From assembly GCA_019137255.1 (NCBI GenBank), contig WPDH01000135.1:248001-312000 (forward strand): a DNA stretch of 64,000 nucleotides, given 5' to 3'. Of this stretch, positions 30,082-41,119 are shown one piece after another (the first letter of the stretch is position 1; every line of letters starts with the position of its first letter). The stretch is from Corinectria fuckeliana. Taxonomy: Eukaryota > Ascomycota > Sordariomycetes > Hypocreales > Nectriaceae. The notes under the pieces are model-generated. The model saw nothing but the letters and a program-made list of their open reading frames with translations, ran no database searches and was not told where the DNA came from. A program made the position numbers and the translations under genes.

Positions 30082-31071
30082 ATGGGTGGTGTGCCTTCAG
30101 TCCCGGATGACCCCACACAAACGCTGAAGGTCATCGGCGCGGGCTACTCCAGAACTGGAACTCTATCAGTGGCTTTGGCCTTGGAGATGCTTCTCGATGG
30201 ACCCGTGATGCATGGCGGCACGCAGCTCCTTGGTCGCGAAGATGGTATGTACTCACTAAGAATTGTCCCTTGATGCCTTGACTCGTGTATTCAACTGCCC
30301 TCAGCGTACGTAAAGCTTTGGTCGGAGATCTTCGCGGCGCGACACGACAGACCCCGTCTTCTCAAGCTCCTACGTGAAGCTACCGCGGGCTTTGTAGCCA
30401 TCACCGACGCCCCCGGCAGCTGCTTTGTGCCGGAACTGCTGGAATTGTATCCAGATGCGGAGGTCTTTTGTGTGTACCGCAATCAAGCGACGTGGTGGAA
30501 GAGTTGGGAGTCAGTCACCAAGCAAGCGGGAGCAGGCTTTTTGTACTGGTTCCTGGCGCCAGTGCCGGGAAAAAGGTGGTATCCAAAACTGGTGACGCAG
30601 TTCTTGGAACAGTGAGTTTTACGAACCTTCTTTTGACTGTTGCTCGATAGCGTGTGACATGACAAGCCATGTTCAAATAAACCGACAAGCGGGTTTCCTC
30701 GCAGGCAAGAAGAAAAATGGGGACCGATGACTGATCGTGAGTCTTCCGACGGCCTTGAATGCAATAAAAATACTGATGAGAATCTAGGCCGAATGGAGGA
30801 GCACAACAAACACGTTGGGGAAGTCACGCCGCCTTCCAAGTTCTATCTCATGGGGTTGAGCGAGGGCTGGGTCCCGCTGTGTAAGGTGCTGGGCAAGCCA
30901 ATTCCAGATGCGCCGTTTCCTCGGGTCAATGATGCTGAGGCTGTCGACGGATTGGCTGGGCAAATTTTCATGGAGGCTGGATGGAGATGGGCAGCTATCT
31001 TCGCCGTAGTTGGTGGATTAGGGTACGGCCCATGGCTTTGCCAGACTGGGATGTCTGAGAGTAGACCCTAG
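30082..31071 (+). CDS. Sulfotransferase-like P-loop protein (Sulfotransfer_4), copy 1
   Basis: Four exons: 30082-30244, 30305-30611, 30705-30736 and 30788-31071. The frame closes at 786 nt, 261 residues. The N-terminus carries KVIGAGYSRTGTLSVALALE, the family P-loop-like PAPS/nucleotide site ('iGaG..RTGT.Sl..ALe.L'). ITDAPGSCFVPELLELYPDA then EVFCVYRNQATWWKS form the 'D.P...f..el...yPdAkvi...R' block. LSEGWVPLCKVLGKPIPDA then PFPRVND is the conserved C-terminal block. It ends in a hydrophobic helix (RWAAIFAVVGGLGYGP), probably a membrane anchor. The family is common in fungi, often annotated as 'NAD-dependent' or 'efflux pump', with no proven substrate. A second member lies 380 bases downstream on the same strand. 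Confidence 0.9.
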
Positions 31072-31451
31072 GTTTGTTAGTCGTTGATGCGTAAAGGCTG
31101 CCGTACAAATGCGGTTGTTACTCCATTCGGAACTAGATCGACAAGATTGGTGGCGAACGCCAAACAAGTTTCTCGGCATGTCTCTCCAGACTAGATAGAC
31201 TAGATTATTTACTGCTTTTACTTCTCTGAAAGGAGCTTAAATCTGACATCAGCTGACGGCGAGCCAAGCCTCAATATTGTGATTAGCCTCAACACGGACT
31301 TCCTGTACTAGACAGAACGAGTACGTGGCACATGATCGGCGCTTGGCAATTATGCTTATTGTATATTGTACTTATTTCGTCTCCTATCCCGCCCCTAGTC
31401 TTCTTCCTCTTCCACAACCATCGCCTGATCGGCCGAACCTCTTTCTCCAAC

Positions 31452-32249
31452 ATGGTCCGGTTTATCACAGACTCACGGAAACAACCCGTGCACCATGAGA
31501 CTCCTCTCCTATTGATCGGAGCTGGAGCTCCACGCGCCGCCACGTCATCGATGCAGGCAGCATTCGAACAGCTCGGCTTCACCCCGTGTCTGCACATGGC
31601 GGAAATAATCCCACACGCATCCCGCCAGCAGCTCCTTCTGGACACAGTGGCTGAAGAGGACACTAATCGACGGCAAAAAATGCTGCATGGGCTTATCAAT
31701 GGCCACGTCGCTGTTTGCGACCTTCCTGCCGTCTTCTTTGCCGCCGACCTGATGGACATGTATCCCGATGCCAAGGTGGTACTGAATGGACGCCCCAGTC
31801 CAGAGGTATGGGCACGAAGCGCTTCAGATAGCCTTGGCTTCTTCTTCACTCCATGGTTCAGATGGAGCGGAATGCTCTGGAAAAACGACAGGCTGTGGTA
31901 TGCCCTGAACATGGAGTGTTTCACCTGGTCTAAGAGGAACATCGGCACTGAGGATATATTCACCGCAAAGTGGTACGAGGCCTATTACGAGTATGTTAGA
32001 GCCGAAGCTCGCAAACGTGGAAAAGAGGTCCTGGAGTTCAAAGCCGAGGATGGGTGGGCGCCTCTGTGCAAATTCCTTGGAAAAGACGTCCCTGACACCG
32101 CGTTTCCGCGAATGAACGAGAAGAAAGCTTTCACCATCATTAAAGCAGTCATAATCGCGCGGGGCCTACTCACATGGGCAGGTTTTGGACTCACAGTCTG
32201 GGGTACCTGGAAGCTGAGTGCCCGGTTCCTCAAGGAGATGGCAACATAA
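31452..32249 (+). CDS. Sulfotransferase-like P-loop protein (Sulfotransfer_4), copy 2
   Basis: Intronless. ATG 31452 gives 265 residues. An in-frame ATG at 31332 would add 40 residues with a hydrophobic stretch, but that DNA is CT-rich like a fungal leader, so I chose the later start. The nucleotide site is LLIGAGAPRAATSSMQAAFE, the 'GaPR.aTSS' variant rather than the 'RTGT' form of copy 1. DLPAVFFAADLMDMYPDAKV then VLNGRPSPEVWARS matches the family middle block, and EDGWAPLCKFLGKDVPDTAF the C-terminal block. A C-terminal membrane helix (AVIIARGLLTWAGFGLTVWG) is present. The two copies are from different subfamilies, so this is not a recent tandem duplication. Confidence 0.9.
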   Translation: MVRFITDSRKQPVHHETPLLLIGAGAPRAATSSMQAAFEQLGFTPCLHMAEIIPHASRQQLLLDTVAEEDTNRRQKMLHGLINGHVAVCDLPAVFFAADLMDMYPDAKVVLNGRPSPEVWARSASDSLGFFFTPWFRWSGMLWKNDRLWYALNMECFTWSKRNIGTEDIFTAKWYEAYYEYVRAEARKRGKEVLEFKAEDGWAPLCKFLGKDVPDTAFPRMNEKKAFTIIKAVIIARGLLTWAGFGLTVWGTWKLSARFLKEMAT

Positions 32250-32984
32250 GGAGTATAAATGAGTGTGCTCCAGCTGCATCAAGCTGGCTTAAAAGTCTCT
32301 TGTAACTAAATTGATGCCTCAATCCTGTCTTCTAATGTTTCTCTTATTCCTTCTACTAGAAACGTTGGAAAACAGATATTCATTCCCGTCGTAAGGCTAC
32401 CGGCTCAAAGCTCCCCCGCGCAAATTATTTTTTTTCATGTGCCCACGCGTAGCGTAAGGTATGAAATGTTGACTTCTGTATCTTGATCTCCCAGCTACGA
32501 GACTAAACCCGACCTATCCATGAGATAATTTCAAACTCAAGACATGTTTGATCTTCCAAGGGGGTCAAATAGAGCCCCGTAACCATTAGGTGGTAGTTAG
32601 TCGAAAATGAGCATCAGAGGGCTTAAATCATTTGAGTCGAATAGCGGCTGGTCCGAATTTGGTCCGTGGAAGTCTCAACAGTTCGTGGAGCCCCAATCAT
32701 ACGAACCACCCATTACTAGGGGTGTTCGTTCAAAGTCCTATCTAGTTCTGGCTGGATCTGTTCTGTCCTGGACTATCACCGAAAAGTTGAGATGTCGCAT
32801 CCCAGATGGAGTTCAAAATCGAGTTAGGAATCTGAGTATCGACAGGAAGCGCTATTTATCTTATAAAAGTGCGGTTGTCTAACGAATAGCTCGGTGTCGG
32901 TTAAAAATATGGTGGCTATGTGCTGCTGCTGTGGTTGGTGATGTGACTGTTGCTGTGATTTGTAGATGACGCAGGACGAGGTGG
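32250..32984. other. Intergenic, no gene seen
   Basis: Short frames only; a 91-codon frame at 32607-32882 lacks any recognisable motif. Confidence 0.5.
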
Positions 32985-33435
32985 TTATACGTTAAGCTCG
33001 CGATTGAAGTACCAGTCACCGAAAATAGACGCCATAGCGCTCTCAATTATTCTTAATAAATGCTCCCTTCTTTCCGTGTTAGAGATGTCGTTTGCCAATG
33101 CTTCTTCTATTTTCGTAGGGCCGTATCGGTGGCAGTATTCGCGGAACTGGCTGATCTCTTCTGAAAGTTTGGAGTCCAGGTAGCCGACTTCGGCCACTCG
33201 GATCCCTCAAACAATACGTCCCAAAGCAAGAACCACCGTTTCTAGGTCGACAGCTTTGAGTCCTGGTTTTTTGTTTGTAGTTGGTAATGCTGTTTGTGCG
33301 AGATGCTAGGCAAACTCGAAGACTCTTCACGGCGGCCAACTTCTCCCGAGGCACGCCTGACATAGACAGACGATCCCAATCAATCTCGAGGCCCGTCAAA
33401 TCTTCTGGGCTGTGGGCTCTTGGAGAATCCAGCAC
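32985..33435 (-). pseudogene. Decayed fragment of an unrecognised protein
   Basis: One minus frame reads LKAVDLETVVLALGRIV, stops at a TGA (33207-33209) and resumes in the same frame as GIRVAEVGYLDSKLSEEISQ, FREYCHRYGPTKIEEAL, to a stop at 32985. Further upstream an LAQTALPTTNKKPG segment follows another in-frame TAG, while AHSPEDLTGLEIDWDRLSMS lies in a different frame. Coding character that persists through stops suggests an old gene remnant. I do not recognise the family. Confidence 0.4.
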
Positions 33436-34723
33436 CGTAGTCTAGTTTCCTATTGTACCTTGAAAGCTACAATGCTTTGTCACATTTGCTCTAATCCTGG
33501 TTTCCTGAACCTCGATGTCGAAACTAATCGGCTGATTGTGCACTCCCTTTTCGTCGAGGGCGCATTCATTCGATCATGTTCCAATGCTCGCTATGTTGCC
33601 GAGGGTGTGCAGTTAATAGGATTCGCTTGACATGAGGCATCCAGCGCAGCTGATAGCCACGTCAGTTGCTCGCCGCATTCCGCAATCCATTGCGCTCCCC
33701 TTGACTGTAACGAGGCAACCCAAAGCGATTTGAAGTGCAACAACGTGAGTCTTGTCTGTTAGTGTAACTTTACGAGGTTATACATATGCTATTGGAGATG
33801 GAGCCATGCGATTTACCAGTATGTGTGAGTCCGGGGCTATCTTCAAAACTCGTTCAAGAACTTAGATAATCTCGGCACTGCCGGACGGCCATGTCTGTAA
33901 CATGTACTTCTTCACTGTACTGGCCTGAAAAGCACCTGAGGATCCAGTGAGGGTTAGGAGCTCGGATATTCCATGTGAGGGGGATCGGAAATGTCCATCT
34001 CCTTCTTGCTCTAACTACACGCTCCATAACAGTATGGTCTGCGGTTGCCGTAGAAGCCGAAAGACGACATCCTACGATTATGCCGGCTTTCGTTTGCTGA
34101 TCGATCCGGCGGAAGTGCACGCATCATCTAGGTACGTATTCTATCGCCAGCTGATGTGGAATTCCAAAGAGATGTAGAGGCTGAAAACCCCCGAAATGCC
34201 TCAGCCGCAAAATGCAAACTATCAGGCAGCGACCGGTCTCTCTCAAGTGTCAGTCGGCTGAGTGTTGAATAGCACAGATATGCTTTCGTATCTTATTGGC
34301 TGAGACTCCGCCCCCTAGTAGGATCGGCAGCCAGGCACATTGTAATTCCCTTCGAAACATTGTATCGTAGCCTTCAGCTGACTAGAATACACCGCTTACA
34401 GCTATCAAGACTTTATGCTATGGGAAGTACAGTACTGTACAACTAAGAGTAACTTGTGGGGAATACGTGCGACGATCCGCGTCAAAATCCACCTACAATA
34501 AAATATGTAGACTACGCAAGCGGACCAATCAGGAGAGTACAAGTGAGGTCTGCTGCATCTCTCGACACGTGCTCATGGCTTAGCCATTACTAACTCACGA
34601 CTATTTACCTCTTGTTCATCCAGTTTCATTCTGCTTACTACTTCATCTTTCGACTTAGACGTCCTCTCCTTACCATCTTGGCATTTACTAAAATCTTCAT
34701 TCTTGGGGCCGGCTTTTCCTGTC
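33436..34723. other. Intergenic, no gene seen
   Basis: Nothing supportable. The last 150 bases (CT-rich, TTCATC repeats) are the probable leader of the Zn2Cys6 gene that follows. Confidence 0.5.
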
Positions 34724-36619
34724 ATGTACAAACCGGCGCCGGCTCGTCTGAAGAAGACCAACATCTGCCGCTCTCGCAAAGGTTGCAAGGGCTGCAGGCG
34801 AAGACGAAAAAAGGTGCGCATCATTGGAATATTTATGCCATTTGATGTTTCGCAGCTGATATAATCGCAGTGCGACGAACAGAAGCCTTCTTGTGGCAGC
34901 TGTGTGAAGCTCGGGAAGCTATGCGGGCAGGTCTCCCCAACATTCGAGTTTCGCCATGTCTCGAGCCCATCTCGCAAAGCCGGGAGGTACTTGAAGACTA
35001 GAGAAACCGACACAGCAACCATTACCGATGCCCGTATTCTGCCCCATGACACTAGAACTAGCCGGCAATTGAGCTCCGAGCTCTCTTCTATGTCATCCGT
35101 TCATTCGCAGCAGTTCAACTCAGAGTCGAGCCACCACACGCTCCTTTACATGCCACCGGTTCTTCTGCCCCATCAGGACGCCAATCACGCAGTAAACTTC
35201 TACATGGGCATCTGGAGAGATGGGTGCTTGCCCGCGCTGCACCTGTCGTTCCACCGCATCGAGGTTATTTGCGGCCAGTCATCACTCATTACAGACATCA
35301 TGGCAACCCTCTCGGCCTGTCGTCTCAGTCGGACGCTACCACAGAGAAAGCTCTTCGAGACATCAGACACGCCAGGGCTTTGCTTTCGTCCGGATGCTGG
35401 CCATGAGTGTCTAAGTGGTGAGCTCTACGGCTCTGCCATGCGAAAAATGTCATGGTGGAGTCCCCACGAGTTTGAGTCTTATCCGATCCTAGGTCTAGCT
35501 GTGCTAGTCCTATTCTGCTTCCTGGAGTCGTCAATGGGAAATTTCCAAGCCTTTCGTCTTCATTCCACAGCTGTCGAAAAGCTTATGACGAACCACAATC
35601 ACGGTGTCATTCCTCACGGCTCTGGCCTGCTTGCTGCTTGGGTCGAGGTCAAGATGCAGAACTGGTGGCGCAGAGCATATTTCGGCACTCCGGATTTCCA
35701 TCGCGACTTCTCCGTTCCCTTGCTCTGCCCCGAGTTGGAAGCCATTTCGACCCCGGCAAACAATCGGAGGGCTTCTATTCTTTCGATGCTTTGCGAGTCT
35801 CATCGCATTAACACTGCAGCCATAGTTGCCCGCTGGGATGAACAAATAGACAACAACCGGAAAGCGGCATCTGACAGCGTATCGCATCCTTCAACTGCTC
35901 TTGAAGCAGCAAATCCTGGACACAGACTTTCATGGAGGAAATATGTTGCCCTGATGAACTATCAGTCTGAAAAATTGGGCGATTGGTATGCCTCTCTTCC
36001 AACATCCGATCTACCCCAGGTCATGGAAAACCACCGGCACCAGAAGGCCATCGACCAAGAGGGCCTGAAAGTTCAAGCCATCCGCTTCAATTCACACAAC
36101 TCAGCCATGGATTTTGCTTACTACGTCGCCGCCAGAGTTATGCAATGCGCCGGACCGCTACAAAGTTTAGAAAGCCCTATCGGAACGAACATTGATCACA
36201 TGTACGAAGAAACTGAAGCTTGGGTTCTGATTCTCCTTCGCATCACTGCCGGAATCAGTTGGAAGGAATGCATCCGGCTCAACGTCTACACGATTGGCTT
36301 GGCCGGACTGTTGCTCGCCTGCGCCCTCCGCTCTCGCAGCCTCGCCACTGGGCTTTGGATACAGGCATGGCTAGATGAGCATCTAAAGGGAAATGAGTTC
36401 GAAGAAGGCAACTTTCCCGTGTTCCAAATTCTAGACGCATTGCGGCTTGTCAACCACGAGCGCATGAAAGGGCGGGACGTGTTTTCTTTGTTCCAGACGG
36501 TGAACGATGGAGGTGGCAGTGGTAAGTTTGGCTCCTACCACAGCCAGCTTATCGGTTCTCTACTGGTCTACGGGAGATGTAGAACAACGGGAGAGCTGTA
36601 CGCATATATATCAGCTTGA
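34724..36619 (+). CDS. Zn2Cys6 transcription factor
   Basis: Two exons: 34724-34813 and 34871-36619. The intron (GTGCGC...TCGCAG) splits the zinc cluster, a common position in this family. Frame closes to 612 residues. The cluster, close to the N-terminus, reads KGCKGCRRRRKKC, DEQKPSCGSC, VKLGKLC, spacing C-x2-C-x6-C-x6-C-x2-C-x6-C, with an Arg/Lys-rich loop. Its 'RS..GC..CR.RRKKC' start is typical of regulators with a C-terminal Fungal_trans_2 region, and the Leu/Trp-rich helical remainder (LAVLVLFCFLESSMGNFQAF, RITAGISWKECIRLNVY) fits. It is co-oriented with the two sulfotransferase-like genes 2.5 kb upstream; regulation of them is only a possibility. Confidence 0.93.
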
Positions 36620-37093
36620 GACTCAGTCTCCCAGCATGATTACATTTCCTGAATCGCTCCAGGCATGTCCTTGAGTGGCAATGAAAACTAGCCCTCAGTC
36701 ATCGCCTTGATGATGCCGAAGGTCCACATCATTTCTAGTGCACAAGAACAATTTCAGGATCATCACCAGCTGGCACAATGACTCGAAGAGGGTAGATTAT
36801 ATCTCGACCTTGCTATTTCGGGTGTGCGGGAACGCTCTGCGTCTATTGGTACGGACGTGGGCTTCGATTCTGGCGGATCAAGACGAACAAGAGTGCATTT
36901 GAACCATTGCCCCTTTTGGTGCGCGGGAGCGACGACATCCTGTCACGAATATACACTGCAGCTAAGACTACGCGTTACAACTACTACGTACGTAGATTGA
37001 TCAGCAGATAGCATTGGTAGAAAAGGCTCAACGAGATGGACAAGTAAGCAGGTCTCATAATTATACCTGATTACCGGAATATTGAAATCTACT
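36620..37093. other. Intergenic (tail-to-tail)
   Basis: No gene seen between two converging stop codons. Confidence 0.5.
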
Positions 37094-38555
37094 CTACCAC
37101 CCACACGCCCTGATCCAAACATCCACAACTCGCCGTCCATCGTCTGACGAATCCACGACACAGTACCAGCCATACAAGGCTCCTGTGACACAGGCGTGGT
37201 TGGGATAGATGCGAATGCTCTGGCCCACTTCAAGAGGTATCGGTGGCAGGGATTCAGATCCTAGATCCTCCTCGCAAACCGTTTTCTGACCCCATGCCAC
37301 AATGCAGTGCTCTTGACTCACACGCTTGACAATCAATCGACGCTTCGGCTTGGAGCTGTCGGGAGAGTACGCTTCGCGATCGAGAATGCCCCAACCATCG
37401 TACGCTACACATGGTTCTCGGCCCAAGCCCAACACCCCCACTGCCACAAGCGCCTCGGGCTGCTCTCGCTCCGCGTTGTTGTAGACGCTGCAGACCTCTG
37501 CCACCACGGAAATGGCAATTTCGTCTTCGTAGTCGCCGAGGTGAGCCCGGGAGTGAGTGGAAAGCTGCTGCACGTCAAGGATAGAGTATACTCCAGCGTG
37601 AAGCTCCAGCTTGGTGCGAAACCCACTCGGTCTCTGGGTCACGATGTTCTGCATAGTTTGTCGCAGATGCTCGGCGTCTTCCGACAAGGTACCTTGCGGT
37701 CCCACCAGATTCTCTACTGCCGTTACTTGAGGCGAGGCCCCGACGCTAACCGTAATCTCCTTGTCGCTCGGAAACAAATGCGCATTTTCACGCAGCGCAT
37801 CGAGGCAGCCGCGCATCTCCCCTTCAAGGTTGGCCATGGCCTGCTTCGGTGTAGAGTCGTTGTAGCTGAGACTGCTGTGCGAGTAAAGACCGATGAAGCT
37901 AGCCTTGGCTTGGCTCTCGAGGTCCATCAGTCTAGCGACCAAGTTGTCTTTGTTGATGCCCGCGGGAGGGAGGCCGGCGCGGTGATAGCCAGTGTCGACC
38001 TTCAAGTACACGCCAGCAGGGAAGCCTACTTGTTCGGAGAAGCGAGCCAGATGATCGAGCTGGGATGCGTGGTCGACAAGGACGGAAATGGTGCCTGGAC
38101 CCAGTCGCCGACCAAGAGCAGCTAGCCGATCGACTTGGGAGGGCGGCAGTGGGATGCCATAGAGGATGTTGACTTGGCGACCAGCATCCCGGAATTCGTG
38201 CAGGACGGGGAGCAGATGCTCAATTTCAGCAACCGTAGAGGCCACCAATCTGACCTCTTTACCTCTTTCTCCGGCTTGCAGACGGACCCCTTCATTGGTC
38301 AGGCCACTCAGTTAGTACCGTTGGCAAACAGGCGACATGTTGGTGACTGGATACCTTGTGCGTCTTGACGTGCGCCCGAAAGTCCACTCCGAGGAAGTTC
38401 ACAGCATCTAGAAGGGATTGACAGTGTCGTTTCATTTTGGCCTGGTCCAGTATCACGGCTGGCTTCGGGAGCTGCAGGATATCTGTGCCGATGTACTTGC
38501 GGCGCAAGTCGTCGACATGCGGTGATGGTCTCTGCGGTACGTCCATGGCGGGCAT
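37094..38555 (-). CDS. D-threonine aldolase / D-serine dehydratase-family PLP enzyme
   Basis: Two exons separated by a short intron near 38290-38350 carrying a TACTAAC branch site. The exact donor is not settled: GTATCC and GTCACC both occur, and only the latter keeps the frame. The N-terminal alanine-racemase-like barrel starts LQLPKPAVILDQAKMKRHCQ and includes DFRAHVKTHK, whose first Lys is the PLP Schiff-base position. VYLKVDTGYHRAGLPPAG and ASFIGLYSHSSLSYN are further barrel strands. The C-terminal domain carries IYPNHACVTGALYGWYCVVD, with the His-x-Cys metal ligands of this family. It acts on beta-hydroxy-D-amino acids: aldol cleavage of D-Thr or dehydration of D-Ser. Substrate choice cannot be read. 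It is divergent from a HAD hydrolase, 490 bp apart. Confidence 0.92.
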
Positions 38556-39045
38556 TGGAGAGCAGTTGAGTTGGTGAGGAAATCTTCAGATAGTGGACAA
38601 GGTTTTACCTCTTATCCTCTCAGCCGCTTTATAAACGAACCTCGTGATACAGTTACTGTACTAAGCGTAGTGGGGTAGACTAGATGCCACTGCTGCCAAG
38701 TCACCACTACAGGGATCAACGGGCTGTCCACGCTTATGAATACACTGAGGGGTTTTAGTCGACAACCTGCCAAATGGGGTGCGCGAGTGCGACATCTCTC
38801 CACACCAAGCAAGTTCTCGATCGATAGGCTATACCGAATGAAGTGCGTGGGTGCGCCATCTCATCATGAGACAGTGCCGGCTTCCGATGAGGTTGCGAAG
38901 TTCTTTAGGTATATCTTACTGTCTGCTCATCCCCACATCTCTCCCAGCACTTCACATTTCTCCTCGATACAGTCGTTGCTGCATAGCACTCCAAAGACAT
39001 TTCTCAAAACCTTCCAACCTATTTCCCACAAATCTCCTCATCACC
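38556..39045. promoter_or_regulatory. Bidirectional promoter, PLP enzyme / HAD hydrolase
   Basis: The 490-bp interval between divergent start codons has a minus-strand TATA-like motif, TTTATAAAG (38627-38637 region), about 75 bases before the PLP-enzyme ATG. On the HAD side the leader is CT/CA-rich (TCTCCCAGCACTTCACATTT, CCCACAAATCTCCTCATCAC). Confidence 0.5.
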
Positions 39046-39705
39046 ATGTCCGAGACTAGCATTGTCAACCCGCCCAGCTGGCGTCCCAAAGCCGTTGTCT
39101 TCGACCTCCTTACCGCCCTGCTGGACTCTTGGACACTTTGGGACTCGTCCACTCCCTCGGCTACGTCGGCAGAGGGCAGGCTTTGGCGCGGACGCTACTT
39201 GGAGCTGACCTTCGCCGCGGGTGCTTATGCTCCCTACGAGCAATTCGTCAGCAAAGCCGCGAGCGACGTCGGCTTGCCAGATTCGGCTCCGGAAGCCCTG
39301 GTGCGAGACTGGGAGAAGCTGCAACCCTGGCCTGAGGTTTCCGATGTATTGGAGCAGTTAAAAAAGCAGGGGTATAAACTGGGCGTGGTAACGAACTGTT
39401 CTAAAACCCTGGGCCATATTGCAGCGCGCAGAGCAGGCCAGGATGCTTTCGATGTTGTTGTCACTGCAGAGGAGAGCGGCTTCTACAAACCCACTAGACA
39501 GGCCTACCAGGCTATCTTGACTGCGATGGGTGTCGACGCTCAAGACGTCTTGTTCGTTGCCGGTAGCGCGGGAGATGTTGAGGGCGCAACGAAAGCTGGA
39601 ATGAAAGTTGTTTGGCATAATAGGGTGGGCTTGGCTAAGAAGGGAGATGCTGTTCCACTCAGAGAAGCCCGCAAGTTGGACGATGCTCTTAAAGACTTTC
39701 TTTAA
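39046..39705 (+). CDS. HAD-superfamily hydrolase (haloacid dehalogenase-like)
   Basis: Intronless, 219 residues from ATG 39046; longer upstream frames lack coding character. Motif I is KAVVFDLLTALLDSWTLWDS (nucleophile Asp in VFD). Here the usual second Asp of phosphatases is Leu, as in the 2-haloacid dehalogenase branch. Motif II is LGVVTNCSK. Motif III is the Lys in ESGFYKPTRQAYQAIL. Motif IV is VLFVAGSAGDVEGATKAGMK, with the Asp in 'GD'. The cap is a C1 helical insert (YLELTFAAGAYAPYEQFV). The protein is soluble and probably cytosolic. The substrate is unknown; co-regulation with the divergent D-amino-acid enzyme is plausible from the shared promoter. Confidence 0.92.
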   Translation: MSETSIVNPPSWRPKAVVFDLLTALLDSWTLWDSSTPSATSAEGRLWRGRYLELTFAAGAYAPYEQFVSKAASDVGLPDSAPEALVRDWEKLQPWPEVSDVLEQLKKQGYKLGVVTNCSKTLGHIAARRAGQDAFDVVVTAEESGFYKPTRQAYQAILTAMGVDAQDVLFVAGSAGDVEGATKAGMKVVWHNRVGLAKKGDAVPLREARKLDDALKDFL

Positions 39706-39986
39706 GCGACGTCGAAGACTGTAAACAAGTTACCAGCTATGTCTATAATTGAACTTACTTTTCCCTCATAATATTTTCACTTTAATGGTACCACTCCATG
39801 AGCTAACAGTTCATGGAGATAGTTACGAGTCATCCCCAAAAGAAATATGACGATAGAGCTGTCCGCCTTTCAACGAACACTTGTCATCAAGGGAACAGAC
39901 ATGATTATCAAGGAATTAAATGAAATAAAAGTATAATGACATGCAGCTATCTTTGACTCAATTGTATTCGTACAATATATGCTTAT
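39706..39986. other. Short 3' spacer
   Basis: AT-rich and without a gene; tail-to-tail with the chitinase-like tail pseudogene. Confidence 0.4.
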
Positions 39987-41119
39987 CTACAAATCACCTT
40001 CAAACGAATACTCCAAGCAACTAACTTGGGTCTTTCCACCTATCCCTCCGTTGTTACCTGCATGAAAAGTCAGCATCTACTTCAGTAGGAGCGACACAGC
40101 GGCTGTAAACTTACAGTTTTCAAAGTTTCGCCTCATGAGCAGGTAAGCTGTAATTTCACTGTCGGGGCCACCCCTGCTTAGAGGGCACCTAATGTCCTGC
40201 TCATTCACCGTTGTTACACATCCTCCTATCCATTTGACTTGAAATTTATAGCGGACGTCTTTCCTTTCTTTGTACCAAACATAATTTCTCGAGTTCTTGT
40301 CAAACTCCCAGCCATCAGGCGGCTCTTCGCCGCTAAAGTCCGTGGAATAGTCATCCTGGGTCCCTGGGTCGATGGCACCATGCTCCGAGTCTTCAGTAAA
40401 GCATTGAACATCTCCGATTTCAAGCGGTGATGTACTCTCTGTTGCAGTCGCAGAAGCAGTCGATTCAGTTGTCGAAGCAGAGCTTGCGACTGTCGTGGTT
40501 GCTGTCGGGAAACAGTGACAACTCTGGTTGATGACCTAAAATAACTCCGAGATCGGCACGCAGCGAGCATTCTCGTCATCTTCACACTTTTTGTCTTTAC
40601 ATTCATCATCTCAAACCCATTTTTGTTGCGCCAGTGGTAGTAGAGGCTGATGCGATGTTGGTCGTCGTGGCCCTGTGAATTACGCTGTCAAGTTGAGACT
40701 GTGCCCAGTCTGCAGCTTCGTGCATTTCGCTTTCATTGTCTAAGGTGGTTGGCCATGTCTCTAGGGTTCCTGGCGACGTTGGAGTTATACAGCTGGTCGC
40801 GCTGGTGAAGCTTGCATCAGTCGCGCTTCGGGTTATATCTTCAACCGCACACCCGTAGACCGTTCCGCACGTAGAGCTGGTCTCTGTCTTGGTAATGGTT
40901 GTCTTCGTGCCACTAACAGACATTGCATAAGAGGTACTGAGTACGCACAACTCAGCTGACTCGGTCTCACAGTCAGTCGGCTCAGAATTGAACGTCGGGC
41001 TATTGTCTGGTCCAACACTACAACACAAATATTAATTAAATCCCAAGAACTTTGAATCAGTCTCAGATCAGTCAATGGCGGACATACGTGAACTCAAGAT
41101 CTTGATGACGAGAATACAT
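39987..41119 (-). pseudogene. C-terminal tail of a large secreted chitinase-like protein, frameshifted
   Basis: The minus frame starts at 41119 with a short exon (YSRHQDLEFT). A GTATGT...TTGTAG intron joins it to VGPDNSPTFNSEPTDCETES and AELCVLSTSYAMSVSGTKTT, a Ser/Thr-rich linker. Then CKDKKCEDDENARCVP and a TTES/TATEST tract follow in changing frames. Further on, WEFDKNSRNYVWYKERKDVR, YKFQVKWIGGCVTTV and ITAYLLMRRNFENC appear. The last exon, joined through GTAAGT...ATGCAG, gives CNNGGIGGKTQVSCLEY and stops at 39987. The 'C.NNGG.GG...GCL.Y' end and 'WY....' block are those of C-terminal extensions of large secreted fungal GH18/LysM-type proteins. A one-base frame slip near 40345 breaks it, and no catalytic part exists. 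The exact parent family is uncertain. Confidence 0.55.

Noticed and set aside
37307..38125. 272-codon plus frame opposite the PLP enzyme
   Set aside because: Antisense shadow of a GC-rich exon; the minus frame carries all family motifs.
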